Source: Euprymna scolopes (taxonomy: Eukaryota > Mollusca > Cephalopoda > Sepiida > Sepiolidae). From it: DNA of 22,907 bases. Position 1 is the first letter of the stretch; each line of letters opens with the position of its first letter. The notes below the pieces were generated by a model. The model ran no database searches. It had not been told where the DNA came from and worked only from the letters and a program-made list of their open reading frames with translations. Below, piece by piece: positions 1 through 7,699 of the stretch. Made by a program: the position numbers and the translations under genes. The stretch spans positions 77,159,029-77,181,935 of the forward strand of contig CM044508.1 of the NCBI GenBank assembly GCA_024364805.1. The letters run 5' to 3'.

Positions 1-169
1 TCTTTAGCTTTTGGTTTCGATCTCAGCTCAAGTATTTTTTATTGTTACTTGCAAGTGAACTCTTTTAGAAAAACATACTTGCATGCACATGCCTCAGTTT
101 CTTTGTGTTTTTTTTTTTTTACTTGATTTTTTTTTAAGTTAAATTATGTTTAATACCCAACAGCGCCAG

Positions 170-175
<6 letters not shown>

Positions 176-202
<27 letters not shown>
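176..202. repeat. (TG)n microsatellite
   Basis: This is an uninterrupted TG dinucleotide run of about 13 units, followed by TA-rich sequence. It is a simple repeat with no associated gene. Confidence 0.95.
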
Positions 203-885
203 CTACATACAAGTATATATAGATACATAATTTTTAATATTTGCTTTTCTTCATGTCATGTATAAATTAGTTGTTCTCCCTTGTGCCAAACATAGAACAG
301 GCAATTGGCTCATTACTGTTGCATGGTATTTTTCTTAGAAGTTATCATTAAGTGAAGAAATAAGACTTGCATGCAAGACTCTGTTTAGCATGTCTGAAAT
401 ATGAGAGATATTCTCGGTTTACGGTTTTCAAAATTTACATCATACAACCATTAAAAAGAAATGAAATAATTTGATTTTATTTGTTTTGATTCATGGATTT
501 TTCTTAGCATAGTAAACGCAGTTTCTTAACGGATTACAACGTAATTTAATGGTACATCTGCTTTGAAATAGCAGTGTCTGTGAAAATTCCATGGTTAATA
601 AAAGCAATAGGTTTGATCGTATCATTCTGCTTGTATATTATTACTTTTAGTTAAATTCTTTAATACCTCAATAATAAAAGCTTATATACATATATAACCT
701 ACATTTAATTCAATCGGTTAATAATGGAAAATACAGTTTACAAATGCTAATATTAGTTATACTATTCTCATTGTGTTTGTTCTAGTGCTGTGCTCGCGCT
801 ACTTGATATAACACCCTCTTTTTCACCCATTTTCATCAATACATTTAATAATTGGTTCTTATTTTTTTAAACTATTAACAAAAGG
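203..885. other. AT-rich stretch, nothing recognised
   Basis: This stretch holds AT-rich unique-looking sequence with short T runs. I see no long open frame, no tRNA-like boxes and no terminal inverted repeats. Confidence 0.6.
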
Positions 886-887
886 TT

Positions 888-1340
888 AAGATAGCTGATA
901 TCTTTATATGTCATGACAACGTCTTTCTGATGTTCTCTGAGCATCCTTGTGACAAACTTCACACAAATCTTCCACATCTGCAGTTCCTCACAAATAATTA
1001 TTTGTACAGTTCTGACACTGACATTAAACTATGCACTTATTGTCTCTATAAACACGCGACGGTTCTTATCCATGAAATTCTTTATTTGGCCAATCAACTC
1101 TGATGTTCGGTCTTCTTTACTCCTCCTGTGCCTCTCAAAATCCCTTACAGACTCCCTGGCTTCTTTGAATCTCTTACGCCACTCAAAAACCAATGCTCGA
1201 TTCAAAATGGTCCAAAAGCAGTCTGAAGCATTCCATACATTTCTGTGGCATTTTTTTTTTTTTTTTTTTTTTTTTTCAAGTTTAAAACAGAATTTTATTT
1301 CATATCGTTCTTCTAAAGTGTCTTCAAGTCCAGATTGCAA
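888..1340 (-). pseudogene. Mariner transposase, N-terminal DNA-binding half only (dead fragment)
   Basis: The minus strand encodes the paired helix-turn-helix region of a mariner transposase, the part that would bind the transposon's terminal repeats. It opens at ATG 1340-1338 with a match to the family start (RYEIKFCFKL). Further matches are FEWRKRFKEARESVRDFER, then SELIGQIKNFMDK and IETISA. After a stop at the codon following ISA, the same frame continues with FNVSVRTVQIIICEELQMWK and then CVKFVTRMLREHQKDVV, and homology fades near 888. I recognise the lineage whose domesticated relatives carry an HTH_48 domain (GVQW3-like). The catalytic half, with all three metal-binding aspartates, is absent. 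A poly(T) run on the plus strand (1251-1276) replaces the usual Gly-Lys-Asn turn by a string of lysines after FCFKLE, so the fragment has also gained a homopolymer expansion. It is about 150 codons against about 340 for the family. It is a plain DNA transposon relic, not a host gene. Confidence 0.8.
1251..1276. repeat. Poly(T) run of 26 inside the mariner fragment
   Basis: Twenty-six T in a row on the plus strand read as poly-lysine on the minus strand inside the mariner frame. This is either a homopolymer expansion or an inserted poly(A) remnant. Confidence 0.9.
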
Positions 1341-1344
1341 TTTT

Positions 1345-2050
1345 GAAACTCACCAGCTATGATGATCAGGCTTTAGTGGGGTGTATTCCAATTTTTGGTG
1401 TAGCTGTTTATGTGAAGCTGAAATCATTAAGCTTGGTCAGTCATCTCATAAGATGTATAGCAATAACATACTGCATTTTCAAGAGTTTACAACAATTTTA
1501 AATGCTTGTACAAAAGAAGTTTGAGAACTTGTTTTAAGGCACCTTGTAAAATGTGTCGGTCATGAAGAGTTAAGAAACACCGAAGTGGTTATACAATTTT
1601 ATTAATATAGAAAAGAGAGAAGAATAAAAAGTCTGTTTAATATAGGTATAAAGAGCACAATCATTTATGAGTTGAACAAACCCCATGTATCGAAAAGGTC
1701 AAAATCATTTTAATCAAAAAGTCTAGCTTGTTCAAAACTAATAGTTTGATGTTCTTATTGCTCGTGATTCTTTCAACAATTGCAGCTGACTTTTTTGTCC
1801 GTCGTTCTTCAACAATCCTCCATTCACAATATCCTGCATCCATTGTTGTGTGCATTTCAATATTTCATTCCATTCTCCTACGAAATCATCTATTTTCAAT
1901 ATGTATTAGAATTGGTGTGTTTTCCGTTGTCGCATCGTAAGCTAGAATGAATTATTTGTATACAGGGGAGTAGTTATCTAGTGACTTGTTTTGCAAACAG
2001 AAAAATAAACATTGTTTGCATTTGAATAATAAAAAGAAAGGACACGGTGG
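1345..2050. other. Intergenic stretch, nothing recognised
   Basis: There is AT-rich sequence with two overlapping short open frames on opposite strands around 1661-1940. Their composition is low-information and I recognise no domain in either. I see no RNA gene or repeat structure. Confidence 0.5.
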
Positions 2051-2052
2051 TT

Positions 2053-2282
2053 TTAACCCTCTAGGGCCTGAACATATTAATACTTATTCATACATATTAA
2101 TAAAAATTCTGACATTTGAAATTATAGATTTTATTGGATCAAGAATCATGAATCTGAACAAAAAAAAGTGAATTCATTTAAAAACTTGAAAGTTATGAAA
2201 TGTGACATATCTGTCCCATTGGGCTTTAATCTTCCTGATCAGGATTATGCCGTATATGACACAGGCGGCCCTAGAGGGTTAT
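2053..2282. mobile_element. piggyBac-like MITE, about 222 bp
   Basis: A perfect 12-bp terminal inverted repeat, CCCTCTAGGGCC at 2057-2068 and its complement GGCCCTAGAGGG at 2267-2278, encloses about 198 bp with no coding capacity. The outer flanks are TTAA (2053-2056) and TTAT (2279-2282), that is, a TTAA target-site duplication with one change. TTAA targets together with CCC-starting termini are the signature of the piggyBac superfamily. A subterminal palindrome CCTGATCAGG (2234-2243) lies near the right end. The element is non-autonomous and would have needed a transposase in trans; none is present in this window. The superfamily call is by terminus and target only. Confidence 0.75.
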
Positions 2283-2289
2283 ATTGATC

Positions 2290-2880
2290 AACAAGATGTT
2301 AAGATTCTGTAAAAGCAGACAAAATAAGGAAAATATTTTTTCAATAGTGAAAAATAAACTTTTAATCAACCACTTAATTGAGCAAAAATGAATGCATACT
2401 CAGTGAACATCCTGATGTGGAGGTAAACTTTGTCAGTCAAATTATTTGTACAATGATTTTAGCGCAAAACTTTTACAACTACGACATTAACTATTAAACA
2501 GTAAATTTGACTATTTTTCTTCAATACAATTTCTTATGAGTCCAGTATTTTCTCTCATACTTTGTCAATATTGGAATACCTCTTTTCTTTTCTTTGTCTT
2601 TTTTAATATTTTTTTGTCTACAATTTCAAAGAAAATGTAAATGTGCAAGAGAGATGTCAAAATGCAAATTGTGGTTCAATTTATTTATTCTAAAATCTTT
2701 CGATGCATCTAATCAAATTCTACAGGCAGACTCAAACTTTTTTTTCTTTAATCTAGCAATGTGAATTAATGTATTTAAGTTTTTCAGTATCTCCACAATA
2801 GAGGCTGGCAGACGGCAGATCCAATGTTGGAATTTTACACACCTGAATAATTCAGCTGGCATCAATTTGCTACTTTTTCC
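2290..2880. other. Intergenic stretch, nothing recognised
   Basis: This is AT-rich sequence with T runs. The end of it (about 2680-2900) is open on the minus strand for some tens of codons, but I recognise no family there. Confidence 0.5.
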
Positions 2881-2882
2881 CT

Positions 2883-3094
2883 TCACCAGAATGAAAAACC
2901 CAGTGAAGAGTGATGGGCAGAATAATTGCTACTGCTACCCTCCTGCAATCGCTTAGTGTATTGCATTAATTCAATCCTTGTGAGGTTGTTGTCCAACTTA
3001 TTGGCAAAAGAATTGAGATCAGTGTCAACTTTTGTTTGAAAATATCCATTTCTCTTTCACTCTCTTGTTTCAACTTTCTTAAAGTAGATTCCAT
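2883..3094 (-). pseudogene. Possible coding relic with coiled-coil character, family unknown
   Basis: On the minus strand an ATG at 3094-3092 opens a stretch reading MESTLRKLKQESEREMDIF. In an overlapping different frame a second stretch reads DLNSFANKLDNNLTRIELMQ and ends at a stop near 2883. Both have the Leu/Ile/Asn/Glu/Lys spacing of coiled coils and much lower Phe/Ile/Tyr content than random translation of this AT-rich DNA, which is why I think it once coded. It is too short to place: it could be a retroposed piece of a host gene or part of a transposon protein. No catalytic motif is visible and no function is proposed. Confidence 0.25.
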
Positions 3095-3099
3095 TAATA

Positions 3100-3460
3100 A
3101 GACTTATAAATAGAAAAGAGCAAGTTTGTTTGTCCGTTATTAAAATCGATATTATAGCACAAGATTAATGGGAGCAAAAAATATGAAGTGGCTAATGCCA
3201 TCATTAAAATTGAACCTTTCAGATCATTGGGAGTCTGTAGGGTCCAATTATCAGACATCGTAGTCGGAGCAAAGGATAATTTAAAAATTGAAACAGCATT
3301 TCAGAGAAATCCTAAACGCAAAAAAAAATTGCATTAATATCTTCAAGAATTTATTTTGCATTTTATTGTAGCATAATCATGAACACGAAGTCTGCGTTAT
3401 TGTAACTGAATGTTCTGCTTATTTAGAGCAACACTGGGTAAATCAGCTACATGTGAAATA
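3100..3460. other. Intergenic stretch, nothing recognised
   Basis: There is no open frame of note and no repeat structure between the possible coding relic and the TA array. Confidence 0.5.
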
Positions 3461-3467
3461 ATTCTCT

Positions 3468-3468
<1 letters not shown>

Positions 3469-3525
<57 letters not shown>
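3469..3525. repeat. (TA)n microsatellite
   Basis: A TA dinucleotide array of about 57 bp with one phase slip near 3479. Such arrays can extrude cruciforms and are often assembly-unstable. Confidence 0.95.
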
Positions 3526-3526
<1 letters not shown>

Positions 3527-3985
3527 GTAATAAATTGAGATTATCTTAAGCCCATTTATTTTTAGAAATGTCTTGAGATTTTGTGTATATCTGCTGTCTT
3601 GATTCAACTTGATTCATGCTTTAAAAAGCTGAATTTCATACTCTTTCTCTTTTCCCCTTTCTCTCTGTGTATATAATGTGTGTGATAGAGAAAGATGGAA
3701 ATATATATATATATTTTTTTTTTCTTTTTATTGAATAAGAAATTATTATTTAGAATTTTCGGACTTGTTTCCTCATTAAATTTTTAATCCTATCATTACA
3801 TTTTTCACCCTCCAGTGTTCCTGCATTTGACACAAGTTGCTCAAAGAAGACTGAAGGGCAAAGAAACCAAGATGAAGAAATCAGTCCAAAAATTGTAAAG
3901 AATAACATTACAGCTCATCTGACGTTAATATGCAAATTAGTCTCACAATCATTATAGTCTGAAAGAATTTCAGCCAGCTTTAATA
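3526..3985. other. Intergenic stretch, nothing firm
   Basis: This holds T/C-rich sequence and a short TA run (about 3700-3714). A single ATGCAAAT octamer occurs near 3931, but with no TATA-plus-start arrangement around it I do not call a promoter. Confidence 0.5.
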
Positions 3986-3986
3986 C

Positions 3987-4236
3987 CTAGTAGCTCATCA
4001 CTCGGTATTACCCGGTCATAAAATATGCTTAAATATAATATTTTAATTTATACAGATTTCGTATTTATTATTATAGAGCCAATTTTCTGTTGATTATATT
4101 GTACCTAATATATAATAAAAAAAAGTTTTTTTTTTTTTTTTAAAGTTTTAAATAGAAATATGACTTTGGTGCTATCAGCTAGAATCGAAACCAAAACAGC
4201 TTTCTGATAAGTACTGTATTTAAATATGTTTAGTTA
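3987..4236 (-). mobile_element. tRNA-derived SINE, copy A
   Basis: On the minus strand a Pol III B box GGTTTCGATTC (complement of 4182-4192) is followed by CTAGCTGATAGCACCAAAGT, a T/A-rich spacer expanded to long homopolymers, then GGCTCTATAATAATAAATAC and a tail containing GCATATTTTATGACC. The same blocks in the same order occur at 12516-12743 and 14708-14937, and in part at 20983-21230, which defines one SINE family. The A-box half (about 4215-4236) is recognisable only by alignment to the better copy at 12516. It would have been transcribed by RNA polymerase III and moved by a LINE in trans. Its head abuts the 30-bp minisatellite. The copy is degenerate. Confidence 0.75.
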
Positions 4237-4260
4237 CAACATTCAATCGAGCATCTTTTT

Positions 4261-4371
4261 TAGATGTAAATGTGATATATATAGTTATTTTAGATGTAAA
4301 TGTGATATATACACTTATTTTAGATGTAAATGTGATATATACAGTTATTTTAGATGTAAATGTGATATATA
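4261..4371. repeat. 30-bp minisatellite, four copies
   Basis: The block TAGATGTAAATGTGATATAT starts at 4261, 4291, 4321 and 4351, an exact 30-bp period with only a few changes between copies (TATAG, ACACT, ACAGT, ACAGT after the block). Because 30 is divisible by three, both strands read as a ten-residue periodic peptide (FRCKCDIYSY on the plus strand). I regard that as a by-product, not a gene. The last unit runs directly into the Tc1-like terminus at 4372. Confidence 0.9.
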
Positions 4372-4685
4372 CAGTGGCGCCAAAAAGAAATTTTGCACTT
4401 GTCATTTTTTCCAAAATGTCAAATTTAAGCTAAATTGAATGTAACTGTTTAAACAACTCATTTGATTCGTCTTTTATTCTTCTATGATTTTACCTGTCCA
4501 TTTTTGACTTTTAATTGAAGTATCCTAATGTTCACGTCGATTTAAAAAAAATTAACTTCAAATCAAGACGGTAAAAAGAAACTCCGTTTCAACAAATAAG
4601 CTTAATACCAGCTTAAAATATCCACTTTTTAGGCAACAAAGCATCTCTAATTGTTTTTGTTCTAGGTTATACAACATAACGTTTA

Positions 4686-5052
4686 GTCGCCCTCGTCAAT
4701 CTTTCACGAAAAACACCCATCTAGCTGAAACGACTGTCAATAATTTTCCCCACTCTTTATCTGTGTCTAAATCAAAACATAGATTCCATGAATAAAGCTT
4801 CTTTCTTAGAAGTGCACGCCTGTGGAACTCTTTTCCGTTTGCCTGTTTCCCACCTGACTACAACTTGGATGTTTTCAAGTCCAACATAAACAAGTTCCTG
4901 ATAAACGGCCCCATTAAGTAAGACACTTTATCAGATCTCCATTACTAGCGATTACTACGATATTATCCCATTGATTACTGTACACGCAATAATCCTTATC
5001 CCCGAGTGGCTTATGGGCCTTGATAAGTAGTGACTTCCTTGTAAAAAAAAAA
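4686..5052 (+). mobile_element. LINE 3' end, copy 1 (5'-truncated), inside the Tc1-like element
   Basis: The frame from 4692 reads the C-terminus of a LINE ORF2: NTHLAETTVNNFPHSLSVSK, then RFHE, one stop, SFFLRSARLWNSF, FPPDYNLDVFKSNINKFLI, ending IK-stop at about 4918-4920. The 3' untranslated part carries CCTTATCCCCGAGTGGC and GGGCCTTGATAAG, then a poly(A) tail (5043-5053). The same protein end occurs at 11417-11644 (+) and 21938-22240 (-). The clade is not certain (a Jockey/CR1/I-like non-LTR element). It lies between the Tc1-like leader and the transposase ATG, so it probably inserted there after the transposon. I could not find a clear target-site duplication. Confidence 0.8.
4995..5027 (+). 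promoter_or_regulatory. LINE 3'-terminal stem, copy 1
   Basis: CTTATC (4995-5000) can pair with GATAAG (5022-5027) across a 21-nt loop, 15 nt before poly(A). All three LINE copies keep the stem position and the same loop length. Such 3' structures serve in other LINEs as the reverse-transcriptase recognition site; that role is inferred here. Confidence 0.5.
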
Positions 5053-5944
5053 ATGCCTCACCTTTCTCTTAGTAATCATCAGCAGCTCATTAATCTCCAC
5101 CTTTCTGTTTTATCCAATCGAGAAATTGGCTGCATATTAAAATATGATGAGAAAACGGTACGAATGACCGTGCAAAAGCACCAAAGCACAGGCAGTGCTC
5201 GTGATGCCCCTAAATTTTGTCATCCTAGATTTACTTCTTACAGGGAAGACAATGCTATAAAGATCCACAGTCTTAGAAACAATTTGAAACAGCTCCCCAA
5301 ATCCAACAACAGTGTAATTTTGTTAAAAAGTGCTCTCTTTCTCTAATTAGGAACATATCGAGTTAATTTAATTTGCAAGGCGATATTGCAAGACACAAGC
5401 CAATGATTTCTGTAAAGAATAGGAAGCGCCGCCTGGACTTCATCAGATGCAATAAAGATCATGACTCTTCATGTTAATCGAAAGTGATTTTTAGCGACGA
5501 AAGAAAGTTCAATAAACAAGGCCATGATGGTAGGCAGTACTTCCGTCAAAGGAAGAACAAAGAATTTCATCTTATGTGCATAGTTTCAATGCTTTCAGGT
5601 GATGGAGGTTTAGTTTTGGTGTGGGACGTTATTAGTACTCCAGGGTCTATAGTTCACTTGCAAGATCGAATTAATTCGACCAAGTACATTAATATTGGAC
5701 TGAACATTTTCTATCCTACTTTAGCCAGAATTTAGATGATAATCCCATCTTCATACAGGATAATGCTCCCATTCACACAGCTGGCAATGTCAAGAGGTTC
5801 CTCGAAAAGCATGATATTCCATGTTTGTATTGACTTGCACAATCTCCAAACCTCAAACCTATCGGAAACTTATGGCATTATATCAAGCAACAGCTATGCA
5901 GTGATAAAATTTCAACTCTGGAAGAAATCTGGACAAAAATTGAA

Positions 5945-5979
<35 letters not shown>

Positions 5980-6022
5980 TGATTAAAGTAAGCAAGGACG
6001 GTTTACTGAGGTTTATAATTAT
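5053..6022 (+). pseudogene. Tc1-like transposase, inactivated
   Basis: This is the DDE transposase of the surrounding Tc1-like element. An N-terminal paired-like HTH (about 5053-5300) starts MPHLSLSNHQQLINLHLS and includes LSNREIGCILKYDEKTV. A shortened middle follows, then NRKRRLDFIRC. First catalytic Asp: VIFSDERKFN near 5488-5517. Second catalytic Asp: IFIQDNAPIHTAGNVKRFLE from about 5751. Thirty-four residues later, SPNLKPIGNLW has Gly where SPxLxPIENLW has the catalytic Glu, so the triad is DD34G. A stop interrupts between LY and LAQSP, a position that is Trp in the family (TGG to TGA). The linker between HTH and catalytic core is partly missing around 5340-5390, and the frame breaks more than once. 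Near the C-terminus a (TA) array (5947-5976) replaces coding sequence, then SKQGRFTEVYNY-stop follows. About 340 codons are expected. The adjoining LINE tail ends at the ATG. Confidence 0.8.
5947..5976. repeat. (TA)n array inside the transposase relic
   Basis: A TA run of about 30 bp begins right after KIEEY of the Tc1-like transposase, in the C-terminal helix region. It postdates loss of function. Confidence 0.9.
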
Positions 6023-6369
6023 TAAGATGAAGGTATATGAAATTTACACAATTGGGCTGTCTAAAATTATTATACAATATAACTTAATGCATATATAGAC
6101 TTATTTTTTCAAAGTAAATATATATAGATCACCTAAAATATAAACAAAAATAAAAGAATGCATCTAAGCACACTCAGATTAAAAACAGATCACCCGTTTT
6201 AATACACAAAGGATGACGATTCACTCTCTCCATAAATGAACAAGGAAATGTGAAATAGAAGTCAGCCTATCTTTGCCTGATAAAAGCTCGGCTATTGGCT
6301 GTTAAAAACGAGCAAGAATAACAAAAATCTCATTGCTTAGGTTTCAGACTTAATACCATGTGTACATAT

Positions 6370-6440
6370 AAACACATGCAGTAACATCAATTTAGTGTAT
6401 TAGCCCGATGAATCCTTACGAGGATGAAACCTGGAAAATT
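6370..6440 (+). mobile_element. Probable 3' end of an unknown retroelement (GATGAA...GAAAC motif)
   Basis: The segment contains CCCGATGAATCCTTACGAGG followed by ATGAAACC. ATCCT and AGGAT form a 5-bp stem on a 4-nt loop just before GAAACC. A small hairpin between GATGA and GAAAC is a recurring feature of animal Penelope-like and some LINE 3' ends, as I recall. No protein part is attached, so family and boundaries are open. Confidence 0.3.
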
Positions 6441-6597
6441 CTATGTAGCTTAATTGTCATATACTTTTTATAACTTGTTACTTAGCTCTTATGTATTGAG
6501 CACCATTGAAGTAATTACTGAAAATTTGTACATAAAACTTAATGAAACAAATATTTTAAAACGTCAAAATTGACTTTTCTAAAGCCATTATTATGGA

Positions 6598-6598
<1 letters not shown>

Positions 6599-6646
<48 letters not shown>
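6599..6646. repeat. (CA)n microsatellite
   Basis: A pure CA dinucleotide array of 24 units (48 bp). Confidence 0.97.
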
Positions 6647-6648
<2 letters not shown>

Positions 6649-6739
6649 GACATTTTCACAATATTTCTAAAAGATCCAATGAAACAAATTTCTTTCGTTT
6701 ACATAATGAAGATGAAGTTTATATATTTACCGAATTAAG

Positions 6740-6830
6740 ACAACAGATCTTGATCAAAAGGCTATATACCTTCTTCGAGCTATATAAATAGTTTGTTGAT
6801 CCCAGTAGAAACAATTATGTCAGTCGCTGA
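6740..6830 (-). mobile_element. Probable retroelement 3' end on the minus strand (GAAGAAGG motif)
   Basis: Read on the minus strand, the segment gives TCGAAGAAGGTATATAGCC followed by AGATCTGTTGTC. The order GAAGAAGG, short palindromic insert, then a (G)ATCTGTTGT block resembles the dispersed 3' ends of animal Penelope-like or LINE elements. There is no attached coding sequence, so this is a tentative call. Confidence 0.3.
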
Positions 6831-6881
6831 TTTCATAAAGCATTAATAAATTGTTAAGCTGAATACATTTAATTGTTTTAT

Positions 6882-6901
6882 ACACACACACACACACACA
6901 C
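6882..6901. repeat. (CA)n microsatellite, short
   Basis: Ten AC units, independent of the longer array about 240 bp upstream. Confidence 0.9.
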
Positions 6902-7283
6902 TCCGCTCTATAATAACGACTAATTAATGTGTCCCATCACTTCAAAGTTAGCAAGTAAAAAAAAAAAAATTGCTTTTTCTTTTACATCGCTGGACGAAAT
7001 CATTTTAAATGTTGAAGCGATTCAAATTCATATGACTTGAATGCTAGGATAATTTTTATTTGTTTTATTTCAGAGGTTTCCATTAGATTCTCTTTTTTTA
7101 TCTTGAAATTAGGCTATCACAAGGGGGATTATGTGAAAATTGCCAAAATCTCCCAGTGAAATTTATATAATAGCTCTGCTAGAACATAGAAATACGAGCA
7201 CTGTACCGTTTACCACTGTATCACCGCCCTTTCCCAAAAGAGTAGAGAATTCTTTAAGTAGCCAATAAGAATTAAGATGAAAA

Positions 7284-7304
7284 AAATAAATAAATAAATA
7301 AATA
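7284..7304. repeat. (AAAT)n tetranucleotide repeat
   Basis: About five units of AAAT after an A run. It may be the decayed tail of an old retroposon, but nothing upstream is recognisable. Confidence 0.85.
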
Positions 7305-7449
7305 ACGGTTCTGAAATAATCGGCTAAAAACTAGATTGTTAAGAGCTCTTTCACTTTTTCCCAATGAGACCTCATGAGATTTCATTAAAGATTTGCTATA
7401 ATTGAATTTTGCACTTTTTTTTTTTTGTGGGCGGGAAGTAGGGGTCTCT

Positions 7450-7689
7450 TCACTCGTTGCTTTTTTTTTCTCTCCACTTTGACATTATGATTATGACCAA
7501 CGAGGGGAGGAAAGAGTTGTTCAGAAGTTGCTTTCTTCGTACCCAAATCCACTGCTGTTCACACACAAAGGTTTCATTTTTTGTCCAATGCATGAATTCT
7601 GATCGTTCATCTCCAGTTTTTATTCGTGCAGATGCTGTTATTTTCATTTTGAAAAAAAATTCATTCATCTGATTGTTCACCCCCACCAC
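7450..7689 (-). other. Unidentified 79-codon open frame, open also on the opposite strand
   Basis: The minus strand reads from ATG 7689-7687 through ITASARIKTGDERSEFMHW and ETFVCEQQWIWVRRKQLL to a stop near 7450. The plus strand is also open for 71 codons over the same bases. The minus reading is rich in W, R, K and E compared with random translation of local DNA, which hints at former coding or a conserved repeat. No domain is recognised. The strand call is tentative and I do not claim a gene. Confidence 0.15.
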
Positions 7690-7699
7690 CTTTTTCTAT

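Larger units (their letters stand above)
4372..6070 (+). mobile_element. Tc1-like (DD34E class) DNA transposon, dead, interrupted by a LINE
   Basis: The left end begins CAGTGGCGCCAAAAAG right after a TA (4370-4371), the typical target and terminus style of Tc1-like elements. A non-coding leader follows, then a LINE 3' end at 4686-5052, then the transposase relic to about 6022. The right terminus is not clear; the best candidate is a weak counterpart, TTGGGCTGTCTA, near 6056-6068, so the right boundary is soft. Removing the LINE leaves about 1.3 kb, a normal length for a Tc1-like element. A TA microsatellite has also expanded inside the coding part. Confidence 0.75.
6075..7440. other. Repeat-rich intergenic stretch
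   Basis: It holds a (CA)n array at 6599-6646, a second short (CA)n at 6882-6901, and (AAAT)n at 7284-7304. Two segments with the look of retroelement 3' ends lie at about 6370-6440 and 6740-6830 (listed separately). No gene is recognised. Confidence 0.6.

Noticed and set aside
1-35. B-box-like GGTTTCGATCTCAGCTC at the left edge
   Set aside because: It resembles the SINE B box, but the sequence after it does not follow the SINE body and the upstream half is outside the window.
3925-3940. ATGCAAAT octamer as a regulatory site
   Set aside because: A lone 8-bp word is expected by chance in a window this size.
4220-4438. Ten-residue periodic peptide, open on both strands
   Set aside because: It follows directly from a 30-bp minisatellite and runs into a transposon terminus; no start context or flanking exon supports it.
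7180-7235. tRNA-like words on the minus strand (ACAGTGGTAAACGG)
   Set aside because: No B box at the right distance and no pairing stems.
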